Source of the DNA: CBFGWV01 sp965652545
GTDB lineage: Bacteria; Pseudomonadota; Gammaproteobacteria; Competibacterales; Competibacteraceae
Direction: 5' to 3'
Length of the DNA: 19,208 bases
Assembly: GCA_965652545.1 (NCBI GenBank)
Contig: CBFGWV010000062.1
Span: forward strand, 1-19,208
Shown here: piece after piece, positions 1 through 10,684 of the stretch
Numbering within the stretch: position 1 is the first letter of the stretch
Layout of the letters: every line of letters starts with the position of its first letter
Program-made: the position numbers and the translations under genes
The notes under the pieces: model-generated
Database searches by the model: none
What the model saw: only the letters and a program-made list of their open reading frames with translations
What the model was told of the DNA's origin: nothing

Positions 1-47
1 CAAACCGGTGATCCCAGGGGGTGGGCTGTCATAGCTTGATGCCCGGC

Positions 48-1289
48 CTAAAGCCGGTGCCGCAAAACAGTCTCCAGCTCGTCGTCACCGAGCACGATCG
101 GGTTGGTCTTCATGCTCGAGCCACGGCTGGCGGCCACGACACGGCCGATATCGTCGGCCGTCATCCCGTACTGCGACAGCCGCGGCAAATCCAGCCGCTC
201 CACCCAATCGCTCAACAACAACACCAACGCCTCGCGCGCGTTGCGGCCATTCTTGTGCGTGCGCCCGGTCAGCAGATTCCCCAGGCGGGCATACTTCACA
301 CGGGCCGGGTTGTCAGCATCCCGCTCCCGCATGGCATCGATATTCGCGCGCGTCACCGCAGCCAACAGCGTCCCGCAGACCACCCCATGCGGAATCGGGA
401 AAAACGCCCCCAACGGCGAGGCCAGCCCATGTACCGCACCCAGCCCCGTCTGCGCCAGGCAAACACCGGACAACAACGCCGCATATGCCAGGTCTCCCCG
501 GCCGGCCGCGGCATTCTCACCGTTGTCGTACCACGCCCAAAGCCCCCGCCGCACCGCCATCACCCCACTCTCGCACAAGGCGTCGGTCAACGGGTTGGCC
601 CGGGTCGAGGTGTATGACTCGATCAATTGAGTCAGCGCATCCATCGCATTGGCCGCAATCTGCCCGGGCGGGCAACTGGCCAGCAGGTCGGGGTCGATTA
701 CCGCGTACTCGGGCACCAGACGCTCATCGCGGAACGACTTCTTGTATCCGGCCTCCCCGCGCACACTGAGCACCGCGTTCTTGGTCGCCTCGCTACCGGT
801 GCCCGCGGTGGTCGGCACCGCAATGAACGGGACCGCCGGCCCCTCGTAGGCGCGCTCCGGCCCCACGCCTTCGAGATAGTCTTCGGCCGGGTGCGGTGCC
901 TTGATCAGGCCGGCGATGGCTTTGGCCGCATCCAGAACGCTGCCGCCGCCGATACCGATAACCACATCCACCGGCTGCTCGCGGTACTGGCCGGCCACCT
1001 CATCGATGCGTGCCGGCGACGGCTCGTCGTCGATCGACACAGTGCCCACGGACAGGTCGGCTTGTTTGAAGGCATCCATCAATGCCTGCCCCGGCGGCGA
1101 GCCGAGCAGGGAACGGGCACCGGTCACCAGCAGCACATGGCGGCCGTAGCCCCGCGCCAGGGCAGGCAGGCGTGCACGCTCGCCGGCGCCGAACACGACA
1201 CGGGGCAGCCGGGCTATCGAAAACGGGGCAATGGGGGAGAGGACGTCGAGATCCAAGTCGGAGCGTAGCGTAAGGTCCGCCGTAGTCAT
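48..1289 (-). CDS. Iron-containing alcohol dehydrogenase family protein
   Basis: NAD(P)-dependent, metal-containing alcohol dehydrogenase (Fe-ADH fold, also found in dehydroquinate synthase), expected to oxidise or reduce an alcohol/aldehyde in the cytoplasm; substrate unknown. Counting from the Met at 1289 the protein has 413 aa, close to the family's usual 380-400. The dinucleotide loop GIGGGSVLDAAKA lies at about 112-124, PTTAGTGSEAT at 159-169, and the second-domain metal region includes AMDALTQLIESY (Asp217), GLGAVHG (His287) and IPHGVVCG (His301). The first canonical His of DALTH is Gln221 here. The frame is open upstream to 1427, with Met codons at 1337 and 1427, but family similarity begins near residue 15 of the shorter form, so 1289 is preferred; no clear Shine-Dalgarno decides it. 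It is transcribed away from the pilin operon and looks unrelated to it. Family certain, substrate unknown. Confidence 0.9.
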   Translation of the reverse strand: MTTADLTLRSDLDLDVLSPIAPFSIARLPRVVFGAGERARLPALARGYGRHVLLVTGARSLLGSPPGQALMDAFKQADLSVGTVSIDDEPSPARIDEVAGQYREQPVDVVIGIGGGSVLDAAKAIAGLIKAPHPAEDYLEGVGPERAYEGPAVPFIAVPTTAGTGSEATKNAVLSVRGEAGYKKSFRDERLVPEYAVIDPDLLASCPPGQIAANAMDALTQLIESYTSTRANPLTDALCESGVMAVRRGLWAWYDNGENAAAGRGDLAYAALLSGVCLAQTGLGAVHGLASPLGAFFPIPHGVVCGTLLAAVTRANIDAMRERDADNPARVKYARLGNLLTGRTHKNGRNAREALVLLLSDWVERLDLPRLSQYGMTADDIGRVVAASRGSSMKTNPIVLGDDELETVLRHRL

Positions 1290-1420
1290 CGGGGTCGTTT
1301 GGCGCAGCCGCGGGTAACCGAAAGAGGGTTTAAGCATAGCCCGATTGCAGCGTCGGTGGTGCAGATGCTCGCGCCCGACAACGGGAACATTAGTAGGTCG
1401 TTGATTAGTAAATATTTTTA

Positions 1421-1451
1421 TTGACATACGGTTCCGTTCGATGGAACCGTA
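1421..1451. promoter_or_regulatory. Candidate operator palindrome next to a TTGACA box, between divergent genes
   Basis: A perfect inverted repeat, TACGGTTCC (1427-1435) and GGAACCGTA (1443-1451), is separated by 7 bases and directly abuts TTGACA (1421-1426), which matches a sigma-70 -35 box on the plus strand. Size and symmetry resemble operators of TetR/AcrR-type repressors. The surroundings (about 1390-1426) are clearly AT-richer than the rest of the window. It lies in the 203-base gap between the minus-strand dehydrogenase and plus-strand pilV and could serve either. I find no convincing -10 hexamer 16-19 bases after TTGACA, and no regulator gene is in the window. The rest of the gap shows nothing else I can name. 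Confidence 0.45.
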
Positions 1452-1492
1452 GCGCCCCGTTCACATTGCCCCGGACTATGGATGGTTCGTTC

Positions 1493-1924
1493 ATGCATAA
1501 ACAAAACTTAACGCAGTACAGGCCGCGGCGGGAGGCAGGCTTCACACTGCTCGAAGTGCTGGTTGCGGTGTTCGTCATGACCGTCGGCCTGCTCGGCATC
1601 GCCAGCCTCCAGGCGCGGGCGATGCAAGGCAATCACAGTGCCTTTCTGCGTACCCAGGCCGCCACGCTGGCCTACGCCATGCTCGACACCTGGCGGGCCA
1701 ACCACCGGGCGGTCCTGGCCGGCGGCGCACCGCCCGGCCTGGACGGCTGGCACATCCGCGTGGCCGACACGCTCCCCGATGGCCGTTTGCATATCGAGCG
1801 CAGTGGTGAGGACATCACCGTCAGCCTGAGCTGGACGGATACGCGCTATATCGAAGTCGGTCGCACGCCCGGCGACCATGAGACAGACAAAACCACCACC
1901 TTCACGCTGGGCGGCCGGCTATGA
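1493..1924 (+). CDS. pilV: Type IV pilus minor pilin PilV
   Basis: Minor pilin that with PilW, PilX and PilY1 primes type IV pilus assembly in the inner membrane and sits at the fibre tip. It has 143 aa when started at the ATG at 1493. The class III leader RREAG ends at Gly16 and is followed by FTLLEVLVAVFVMTVGLLG; prepilin peptidase should cut Gly16/Phe17 and methylate Phe, and Glu5 of the mature protein is present. The motif GIASLQARAMQGN after the hydrophobic helix is typical of PilV. The open frame extends to 1421 with another ATG at 1478, but starting at 1493 gives a normal short basic leader. The stop overlaps the pilW start in ATGA, pointing to translational coupling. Confidence 0.88.
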   Translation: MHKQNLTQYRPRREAGFTLLEVLVAVFVMTVGLLGIASLQARAMQGNHSAFLRTQAATLAYAMLDTWRANHRAVLAGGAPPGLDGWHIRVADTLPDGRLHIERSGEDITVSLSWTDTRYIEVGRTPGDHETDKTTTFTLGGRL

Positions 1925-3048
1925 ACGGCCGGCGACCTCAGCGCGGCTTGTCCCTGGTGGAGCTGCTCATCGGCATCACACTGGGCCTGATGCTCACCGG
2001 CGCAATCATCCAGCTGTTTGCCGGCACCAAGGCCACATACCTGAGCGAGCAGTCGCTCTCGCGGGTGCAGGAAACCGGCCGCTTCGCATTGGAGTTTCTA
2101 AAGCGCGATGTGCGCATGGCCGGCTTCGCCGGGACATGTGCCGGCGGGCTGCCCACGCCCAAGAACCACCTGAACATCGGCAGCGCCGCCTACGACCCGG
2201 TGATCTACGCCCGCGAGCCGGGCGTCCTGGGCTGGGACTACCCAGGCACCGGCGATGGCGCCACATTCCACCTGCCGGCCATCGGCCGCTCGACCCGGTT
2301 TGCAGCCGCCTCCACCTGGACGGCCAGCGACGGCGCGCCGCTCTCTACCCTACTCGACGACCGGCTGATGCCCGGCAGCGATGTGCTGATGCTCACCTGG
2401 CTGGAGCCGGTGCCGGGCATCCGCACCCGCGCGGGCAACCCCGTGGACAACAGCGGCATCGCCCTCGACACCCCGAACGGCCTGGGGCCGGACGCCATCG
2501 TGCAGATCACCGACTGCAACGTATCGGACTTGTTCCAAAACCGCACGGACGAGACGGCCGCGCGACTCTCGCGTGGCAGCGGTGCCGGCAACCCACCGGG
2601 CAACCGAATGGCCCACCACTGGTCCGCCGCCTACCAAGCGGATGCGCAGGTGCTGCGCCGGCGCATCCAGGTGTACTACGTCGGTCGCCGCCGCACCGGC
2701 GAGGAGCCCAGCCTGTACCGCATGGACTTTGGCATCCACGGCACCCAGTTGCGGGCCGCGGACGAACTGGTCGAGGGCGTAGAGAACCTGCAGGTCAGCT
2801 ACGGCATACCCCCGCCCGGCGCGGGCGGCATGAGCCGCTTCGTCAGTGCCGATGCCGTGACGGACTGGGCCGCCGTCAGCATGGTGCGGCTGGCCCTGCT
2901 GGTGCGGGCGGCGGACGAGGACGGAGGGCCTCCGGATACGCGCCGTTTCGAGCTCGCCGGGGTGCAGATCGACCCGGTTGACGACCGGCGCCAACGACAG
3001 GTGTTCCAGATCGACATCGGCGTGCGCAACGCCATCCGCACATTCTGA
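1921..3048 (+). CDS. pilW: Type IV pilus minor pilin PilW
   Basis: Minor pilin of the PilW family, part of the tip-priming complex of the type IV pilus. It has 375 aa, large for a pilin but usual for PilW. The leader MNGRRPQRG is followed by LSLVELLIGITLGLMLTG; Gly9/Leu10 is the expected prepilin peptidase site and Glu5 is present. The following segment with QETGRFALEFLKRDVRMAGFAGTC (about 51-74) is the characteristic PilW N-terminal helix: FAL..L..D.RMAGF is the family signature. The remainder is a long beta-rich globular domain. Its start overlaps the pilV stop by 4 bases, and pilX follows after 25 bases, so it is the second gene of a pilV-W-X-Y1 operon. Confidence 0.9.
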   Translation: MNGRRPQRGLSLVELLIGITLGLMLTGAIIQLFAGTKATYLSEQSLSRVQETGRFALEFLKRDVRMAGFAGTCAGGLPTPKNHLNIGSAAYDPVIYAREPGVLGWDYPGTGDGATFHLPAIGRSTRFAAASTWTASDGAPLSTLLDDRLMPGSDVLMLTWLEPVPGIRTRAGNPVDNSGIALDTPNGLGPDAIVQITDCNVSDLFQNRTDETAARLSRGSGAGNPPGNRMAHHWSAAYQADAQVLRRRIQVYYVGRRRTGEEPSLYRMDFGIHGTQLRAADELVEGVENLQVSYGIPPPGAGGMSRFVSADAVTDWAAVSMVRLALLVRAADEDGGPPDTRRFELAGVQIDPVDDRRQRQVFQIDIGVRNAIRTF

Positions 3049-3073
3049 GTTGATACAGGGGGAGAGGAAAACG

Positions 3074-3661
3074 ATGAAGACCCAACAGGGGGCGGTGCTG
3101 GTCATCGCCTTGATCATGCTGCTGGCCCTGACGCTGCTCGGCACCACGGCGGTACAGACCACGGTGATGCAGGAACGCATGGCCGGCAATGTCCTCGACC
3201 GCACCCAGGCCTTTCAACATAGCGAGTCCCTCGCCCGCTCGACGGAGGCCGACCTCAAGCGGGCAGGCGTGACGGCGACCGCCGCGGCGCTCAAGCACCC
3301 GCCAGCGGCGTTGGTACGTCGGCTGATGCAAGGCGATTGCTCGGCCCTGCGCTTTGTCGGCGACCCTGAGCTGGCCAGCTACTGGAACACCATCGAATCG
3401 ACCTCGCCCGATGGGCAGAACCGACCCCAACGGGTGCTGCTCATGCCGGTCCCCGAGCCGGGCGGTGCCAGCGGCGGGCCGTTGGCACCGATGTGCATAC
3501 CCATGGGCGAGGAGATCGCCAACAGCGCCAACGCCGCCGGGGGTGGCGGTGGCCAGTACGCGCGGCTGGGCAATTTCTTCTGGGTCGTCGCCCATGCCCG
3601 CAGCCCAAGCGACACCGCGGGCGTCACCGTGCAAACCCTGTACCTGCAGGGCGCCAACTAA
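3074..3661 (+). CDS. pilX: Type IV pilus minor pilin PilX
   Basis: Minor pilin of the PilX family, a tip component that works with PilY1 in assembly and adhesion. It has 195 aa from the ATG at 3074, preceded by a strong purine-rich ribosome site (GGGGAGAGG, 3059-3067). The leader MKTQQG is followed by AVLVIALIMLLALTLLG, and then by QERMAGNVLDRTQAFQHSE, the PilX_N signature. Residue 5 of the predicted mature protein is Ile rather than Glu, which this family tolerates. A Gly-rich turn (AAGGGGGQY, about residues 154-162) precedes the last strands. It lies between pilW and pilY1 in the expected order. Confidence 0.88.
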   Translation: MKTQQGAVLVIALIMLLALTLLGTTAVQTTVMQERMAGNVLDRTQAFQHSESLARSTEADLKRAGVTATAAALKHPPAALVRRLMQGDCSALRFVGDPELASYWNTIESTSPDGQNRPQRVLLMPVPEPGGASGGPLAPMCIPMGEEIANSANAAGGGGGQYARLGNFFWVVAHARSPSDTAGVTVQTLYLQGAN

Positions 3662-3715
3662 CCGTCTTCACCCTTCCAAGCCCATCACCATCACAAGCGA
3701 AAAAGGACCTTCGCC

Positions 3716-6700
3716 ATGCCCTGGTTCCGCCTCTTGCCGCCCGGCATCGCCGGCTTGCTGCTCTGCCTGTGCGCCGCGACGGCGCACGCTCAGATCAACG
3801 ATGACATTGCACAAGTGCCGTTATCCGTCGCCATCGGCGCAGTACACCCGAATGTCATGTTCATCCTGGACGACTCCGGATCGATGGACTGGGCCTTCAT
3901 GCCGGACGAGGCCGGCACGCTGGTCACCCGCAACCATATTGACCCGCGGGCGTTCTCCGGCGAATTCAACCGCGTCTACTACCACCCCAAGCTGCGCTAT
4001 CCCCCGCCACACGGGGCCGATGGCGAGCCCCTGCCCGATGCCCGGTTCGCGGCCGCTTCACGCGATGGCTATGGCAGCACCCCGCTGGCCGACGAGCAGG
4101 TCGATCTTGCGAGCGCCTACGTCCCCAGTTGGGGGAGCCTGCTCGAGGACCCGCGAATCCGCGAATTGGAGGGGCCGAAGCGGGCGTACTTCAACCTGTT
4201 CACCGGTGACGAAGATCTCGTCGATAGCACGGCGCATCCGTACTACGCCGCCACCTATGGCGGCTACTACGATGCCGGTTGCACCGCCACACCCGAGGAT
4301 GCGGACTGCTATGTCCGCATCACGGTCCCCGCGGCGGAGGAAACCCACTTCGCCAACTGGTTCAGCTACTACCGCAACCGCATGTTCACCGCCCGCGCCG
4401 GCATCAGCCGGGCCTTCGCCACCCAGGACGAGCGCCTGCGTGTCGGCTTCGGCCGCTTGTGGGCAGGCTTCGCCGGCAATCGCTACACCGGCACCCGTGA
4501 GGTCGGCCCACGCACGGTGGATGGGGTCAGTGGCCAGACCATCGAGCGCGGTGTGCGCCCGTTTCGCGGCCGCGACCGGGATGCGTTCTTTCACTGGCTG
4601 TTCAGCCAGCAGCAAGAACGCACGACACCCACCCGCCGGGCGCTGGACGACGCAGGCCGTTACTTCCGTCACAGCAGCCGCCCCTGGCAGGCGGACGAGG
4701 GCGACGAGCGCGCCATGTGCCGCGCCAGCCATACCATCGTGATGTCCGATGGCTACTGGAACGACGGGCCACCCACCACCGTCGCCGCCCGTCACAATAT
4801 TGACGGCAACACAGGGCCGGCGATCACTGACGCCGGCGGCACCCGCCGCTACCAGTACCGGCCGGTCAGCCCGTTCGCCGACGCCCATGGCGGCTCGGGC
4901 GACCCGAATGCCAACGCCACTCTGGCCGATGTGGCCATGTACTACTGGAACCGCGACCTGCGCCCGGACATACCCAACGGCGTGCCGACCAGCCCGGATG
5001 ACCCCGCCTTCTGGCAGCACATGGTCACCTACACCGTGGGGCTGGGCCTGGAGGGAACGGTCGATCCCGAGCACGCCCGCCTGGCGCGTCGCCTTGCCGA
5101 CGATGACGATCCGGACAACGACATTGATATTGACTGGCCACGCCCGGTCAACGGCGGTGGCACGGCCAACCTGGACGACCTGCTGCACGCGGCCATCAAT
5201 GGTCGCGGGGATTTCTTCTCCGCTGCCGACCCGGCGGCCTTCGCTGCGGCGCTGGACGGTATTCTCGACGACATCGGCAGCCGGCAGGACACGGCCACCG
5301 GGTTGGCCGGGTCGGCGAGCCTGACCCAAGGGGATGAGTTATCGGTCATCGCCGGCTTTGACAGCACCGACTGGTCTGGCGAGCTGATTGCAATTCGCCA
5401 CGCGCCCGACCCAGCCGGCGGCCAGCCCGGCGCGCGCGAGCTGTGGCGCACCTCCGCAACTCTGAGCCCGGCTCAGGCCGCGCAGCGGCGCATCTTCATC
5501 GGCCACGCCGGCGCTGTCGTCCCGTTCGAGCCCAGCCTGCGCGACCGGCAGCTGCGTACCCGCATCCAAGGCCCGTACGCGGCGACGCAGGTGGACGCGC
5601 TGATCGACTACCTGCGCGGCGATGACACCCAGGAGAGCGCCAACGGCGGGCCGTTCCGCGACCGCGGCACACTGCTGGGCGATATCGTCAACGCCGGCCC
5701 CGTCGTCGTCGCGCCGCGCAACCAGGGCTGGCTGGAACTGGACGGCTACGCCGCGCACCTCGACACCCAGGCCGATCGCCCGCCGATGGTGTTCGTGGGC
5801 GCCAACGACGGCATGCTGCACGGCTTCGACGCCGATGGCCGCGAGCGCTTCGCTTATATCCCCGACGCGGTGGTCGAGAACCTGCACGCCCTGGCCGACC
5901 CGGGCTACACCCACCGGTTCTATGTCGACGGCAAAAGCACTCTGGGTGACGCCCAACTCGGCGGACGCTGGACCACACTGCTGGCCACCACCACCGGTGC
6001 GGGTGGCAAAGGGATATTCACCCTCGACGTCGGCGTGGCCTCACCCGCGCAGATGGGCGCCGCCAACGTCTTATGGGACATCAGCGCCGCCAGCGGCGAG
6101 GCCTTCGAGCACGATCTGGGCTACACCCTGGGCGCGCCGCTGATCGACCGGCTGGCCGACGGCACCTGGGTGGTCGTCTTCGGCAACGGCTATGGCAGCG
6201 ACGGCAAGCGCGCCGTGCTCTACGTAGTGAACGCCGCCGACGGCAACCTGCTCGCCAAACTGGACACCGGCGTCGGCACCCCCGCAGCCCCCAACGGCTT
6301 ATCCACCCCCAGCATCGCGCGCAGCTTCAAAACCTTGGAAGATCCCATCACCGGCAAGACCACGGTCCAGCCCTACGCCCGTCACGTCTTCGCCGGCGAC
6401 CTGCACGGCAACCTGTGGAAGTTCGACCTCAGTGACACACGCGGCTCAGGCGGTGGGTCAGCCGAGCGCAACGGCCGTATCGCCTACGGCGGCAAGCCGA
6501 TGTTCAACACCCTGGCCCCTGACGGCCGCCGCCAACCCATCACCGCCGGCCCCACCCTATCCAGCCACCCTGCCGGTGGTTATGTCATCTACGTCGGCAC
6601 AGGCAAGTTCTTCAGCCCCGGTGACCAGGTCGTCGACCGGCACGCCGACACGCAACCGATCGACAGCTTCTACGCCATCCGCGATACCGACAGCGGCGAG

Positions 6701-7303
6701 GGCGAGCCGATCGTCCTCAGCTCCGCACTGGACCGTGACGCCATCCTGCACGCGCAGACACTGCAAGCCGGCGGCACCGTCAGCGCCGCCGGCACCCGCC
6801 GCAACACCCGCAACGTGCCATTGGCCCCGGTCGATTGGGCCACCAAGCGCGGCTGGTACCTCGACCTGCGCCTCGGGTCCACGGACCGCCCGGGCGAGCG
6901 CGTGCTCACCACCCCCACCGTACTGCTTGGGGACGTCGCCTTCGCAACCTACGAACCGGGCCACGACCCCTGCAGCCCCGGTGGCACCAACCGTATGTAT
7001 CTGCTCGACGCCTTGAACGGCCACGCCGCCCTGCACCTGCCGGAGGAACCCAGCGGCGGCGACGTCCCCACCTGCCCCCGCGGCGGCGGCTGCGCGGCGG
7101 TCGAACTGGGGAGCGGCCCACCCATCGCGCCCATGATGACCATCGCCGAGCGCCGTGACGAACACGGCCAGATCGTCAGCTACCAACGCATGATCAACCT
7201 GCCGTCGATCAGCAGTGCGGACGGGACGCCGACGGCGACCGCCATCGACAGTGGGGAGATCCCGCTGGGTCGGGTGTACTGGCTGGATCCGAATCCGCGA
7301 TGA
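3716..7303 (+). CDS. pilY1: Type IV pilus tip adhesin / assembly factor PilY1
   Basis: Large secreted PilY1 protein (1195 aa) that caps the type IV pilus, promotes its extension and mediates adhesion and surface sensing. A signal peptide (GIAGLLLCLCAATAHA, cut near residue 25/26) sends it to the periplasm. A von Willebrand A-like region starts with NVMFILDDSGSMDW, giving a DxSxS metal site at Asp52/Ser54/Ser56; VMSDGYWNDG near 342-351 carries a further acidic position. An Asp-run, DDDDPDNDIDID, lies near 461-473. The C-terminal half is the PilY1 beta-propeller, beginning about residue 655 (GDIVNAGPVVVAPRN), with the hallmark MVFVGANDGMLHGFDA and later DLHGNLWKFDLS. It ends normally (LGRVYWLDPNPR), so the gene looks complete. 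AAGGA (3703-3707) precedes the ATG. It is the last gene of the pilVWXY1 operon; no pilE follows. Confidence 0.93.
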   Translation: MPWFRLLPPGIAGLLLCLCAATAHAQINDDIAQVPLSVAIGAVHPNVMFILDDSGSMDWAFMPDEAGTLVTRNHIDPRAFSGEFNRVYYHPKLRYPPPHGADGEPLPDARFAAASRDGYGSTPLADEQVDLASAYVPSWGSLLEDPRIRELEGPKRAYFNLFTGDEDLVDSTAHPYYAATYGGYYDAGCTATPEDADCYVRITVPAAEETHFANWFSYYRNRMFTARAGISRAFATQDERLRVGFGRLWAGFAGNRYTGTREVGPRTVDGVSGQTIERGVRPFRGRDRDAFFHWLFSQQQERTTPTRRALDDAGRYFRHSSRPWQADEGDERAMCRASHTIVMSDGYWNDGPPTTVAARHNIDGNTGPAITDAGGTRRYQYRPVSPFADAHGGSGDPNANATLADVAMYYWNRDLRPDIPNGVPTSPDDPAFWQHMVTYTVGLGLEGTVDPEHARLARRLADDDDPDNDIDIDWPRPVNGGGTANLDDLLHAAINGRGDFFSAADPAAFAAALDGILDDIGSRQDTATGLAGSASLTQGDELSVIAGFDSTDWSGELIAIRHAPDPAGGQPGARELWRTSATLSPAQAAQRRIFIGHAGAVVPFEPSLRDRQLRTRIQGPYAATQVDALIDYLRGDDTQESANGGPFRDRGTLLGDIVNAGPVVVAPRNQGWLELDGYAAHLDTQADRPPMVFVGANDGMLHGFDADGRERFAYIPDAVVENLHALADPGYTHRFYVDGKSTLGDAQLGGRWTTLLATTTGAGGKGIFTLDVGVASPAQMGAANVLWDISAASGEAFEHDLGYTLGAPLIDRLADGTWVVVFGNGYGSDGKRAVLYVVNAADGNLLAKLDTGVGTPAAPNGLSTPSIARSFKTLEDPITGKTTVQPYARHVFAGDLHGNLWKFDLSDTRGSGGGSAERNGRIAYGGKPMFNTLAPDGRRQPITAGPTLSSHPAGGYVIYVGTGKFFSPGDQVVDRHADTQPIDSFYAIRDTDSGEGEPIVLSSALDRDAILHAQTLQAGGTVSAAGTRRNTRNVPLAPVDWATKRGWYLDLRLGSTDRPGERVLTTPTVLLGDVAFATYEPGHDPCSPGGTNRMYLLDALNGHAALHLPEEPSGGDVPTCPRGGGCAAVELGSGPPIAPMMTIAERRDEHGQIVSYQRMINLPSISSADGTPTATAIDSGEIPLGRVYWLDPNPR

Positions 7304-7318
7304 GGGTCCCTGCCGTCC

Positions 7319-7352
7319 GAGAAGCAATCGCGCACGGGGGTGCGCTCCTACA
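7319..7352 (-). repeat. REP-like hairpin, copy 1
   Basis: Read on the minus strand it begins TGTAGGAGCGCAC and ends GCGATTGC. The stem is GCGCAC (7330-7335) and GTGCGC (7340-7345) around four G on the plus strand. The GTAG start followed by a GC hairpin is the hallmark of REP elements mobilised by REP-associated tyrosine transposases. It matches copy 3 (7480-7513) at 32 of 34 positions by my count. No transposase gene is in the window. Confidence 0.8.
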
Positions 7353-7413
7353 AGGGCTTCGATCGAGATATGCGATAGGCACTGGTCACGTCGCGGTTAT
7401 CGATGCGGGCACC

Positions 7414-7443
7414 CGTAGGAGCCCTGCCCTCAGGGCGATGGCC
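7414..7443 (+). repeat. REP-like hairpin, copy 2 (opposite orientation)
   Basis: On the plus strand GTAGGAGC (7415-7422) overlaps a perfect 6-bp stem, GCCCTG (7421-7426) and CAGGGC (7431-7436) with loop CCCT, then CGATGGCC. Length and layout match the flanking REP-like copies, but the stem sequence differs and the orientation is reversed. The three together form an alternating, BIME-like cluster. Confidence 0.7.
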
Positions 7444-7479
7444 CGATACGCCACCGAACCATCCGGATTGGTGCCAACT

Positions 7480-7513
7480 GAGAGGCAATCGCGCACAGGG
7501 GTGCGCTCCTACA
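7480..7513 (-). repeat. REP-like hairpin, copy 3
   Basis: Near-identical to copy 1 (two differences over 34 bases). The stem is GCGCAC (7491-7496) and GTGCGC (7501-7506) with loop AGGG. The minus strand carries the GTAGGAGC head. Same orientation as copy 1 and opposite to copy 2. Confidence 0.8.
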
Positions 7514-7576
7514 GGTGCCCGGGTTCGGGGGCACAGAGCCCATCGGTTGCCACCGTCGGCCGGCCACCGACTCGAG

Positions 7577-7688
7577 CCATTCGACCCGGGTGGGGCGTGA
7601 TCAGGCCGTCGGCAGCATGGATGCTGCCGTCGAGCGTACAGGGAGGTATTTACAGCGCGCCTGAACACGCCCCACTCGGGTCGAATGG
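7577..7688. repeat. MITE-like element with 29-bp inverted repeats and a hairpin core
   Basis: The arm at 7577-7605 is the inverted match of 7660-7688 at 27 of 29 positions by my count. Between them lies a 54-base core containing a tight palindrome, CGGCAGCAT (7610-7618) and ATGCTGCCG (7621-7629), followed by a segment GTCGAGCGTACAGGGAGG. Similar hairpin cores recur in intergenic regions of GC-rich gammaproteobacteria as far as I recall, but I cannot name a published family. No target-site duplication is evident and there is no room for a transposase, so any movement would need a helper in trans. Confidence 0.6.
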
Positions 7689-7742
7689 CGGGAACCCCGG
7701 CAGCGCGCCTGGACAGCCCCCCAGGTCCGAGCGGCGGGAACC
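7653..7742. repeat. Degenerate direct repeat, two units of about 43 bases
   Basis: Unit 1 (7653-7696) and unit 2 (7701-7742) both begin CAGCGCGCCTG and end GGCGGGAACC, with a more diverged middle; alignment needs about two single-base gaps. Unit 1 overlaps the right arm of the inverted-repeat element, so unit 2 may be the remains of a second, decayed copy of that element's end. Confidence 0.55.
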
Positions 7743-7761
7743 AGAGCAAGAACCCAGCCGA

Positions 7762-7792
7762 TTGCTCGCCGCCACCACGGCATGGGTATACT
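7762..7792 (+). promoter_or_regulatory. Tentative sigma-70 promoter of valS
   Basis: TATACT at 7787-7792 is a good -10 hexamer 60 bases before the valS start. The best -35 match is TTGCTC (7762-7767), which gives a 19-base spacer, longer than ideal. A start point near 7799 would give a leader of about 55 bases. No T-box or other riboswitch is apparent in that length. Tentative. Confidence 0.4.
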
Positions 7793-7852
7793 TGAGCCCT
7801 TTTCACGCCCACGCCCATCCGACGGCCCCTCACGCCGGACAAATCGAGCCCA

Positions 7853-10663
<2,811 letters not shown>

Positions 10664-10684
10664 TCGACACGATAAGGGGGTTTC

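Larger units (their letters stand above)
7304..7852. other. Gene-free 549-base interval filled with repeats
   Basis: No convincing coding sequence lies between pilY1 and valS. The first half holds three short REP-like hairpins; the second half holds a 112-bp inverted-repeat element and a degenerate direct repeat, each listed separately. The last 60 bases or so before valS probably carry its promoter and leader. I see no tRNA and no clear rho-independent terminator with a T-run. Confidence 0.8.

Noticed and set aside
1290..1427. N-terminal extension of the dehydrogenase to the Met at 1427 (459 aa)
   Set aside because: The added 46 residues do not resemble the family and run through the AT-rich promoter region, so the Met at 1289 is preferred.
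3354..4742. Plus-strand frame overlapping pilX and pilY1 in another phase
   Set aside because: Extremely rich in Ser, Pro, Thr and Arg, as expected from shifted reading of GC-rich coding DNA; it has no start context or motif.
4058..5329. Minus-strand frame of about 420 codons inside pilY1
   Set aside because: It lies wholly within pilY1, whose VWA and propeller motifs are unmistakable; the antisense frame shows only repeats of Val, Gly and Ala.
7319..7513. Possible CRISPR array from similar repeats
   Set aside because: Only two near-identical copies 161 bases apart, with an inverted third between them and GTAG hairpin structure, fit REP elements rather than a CRISPR array.
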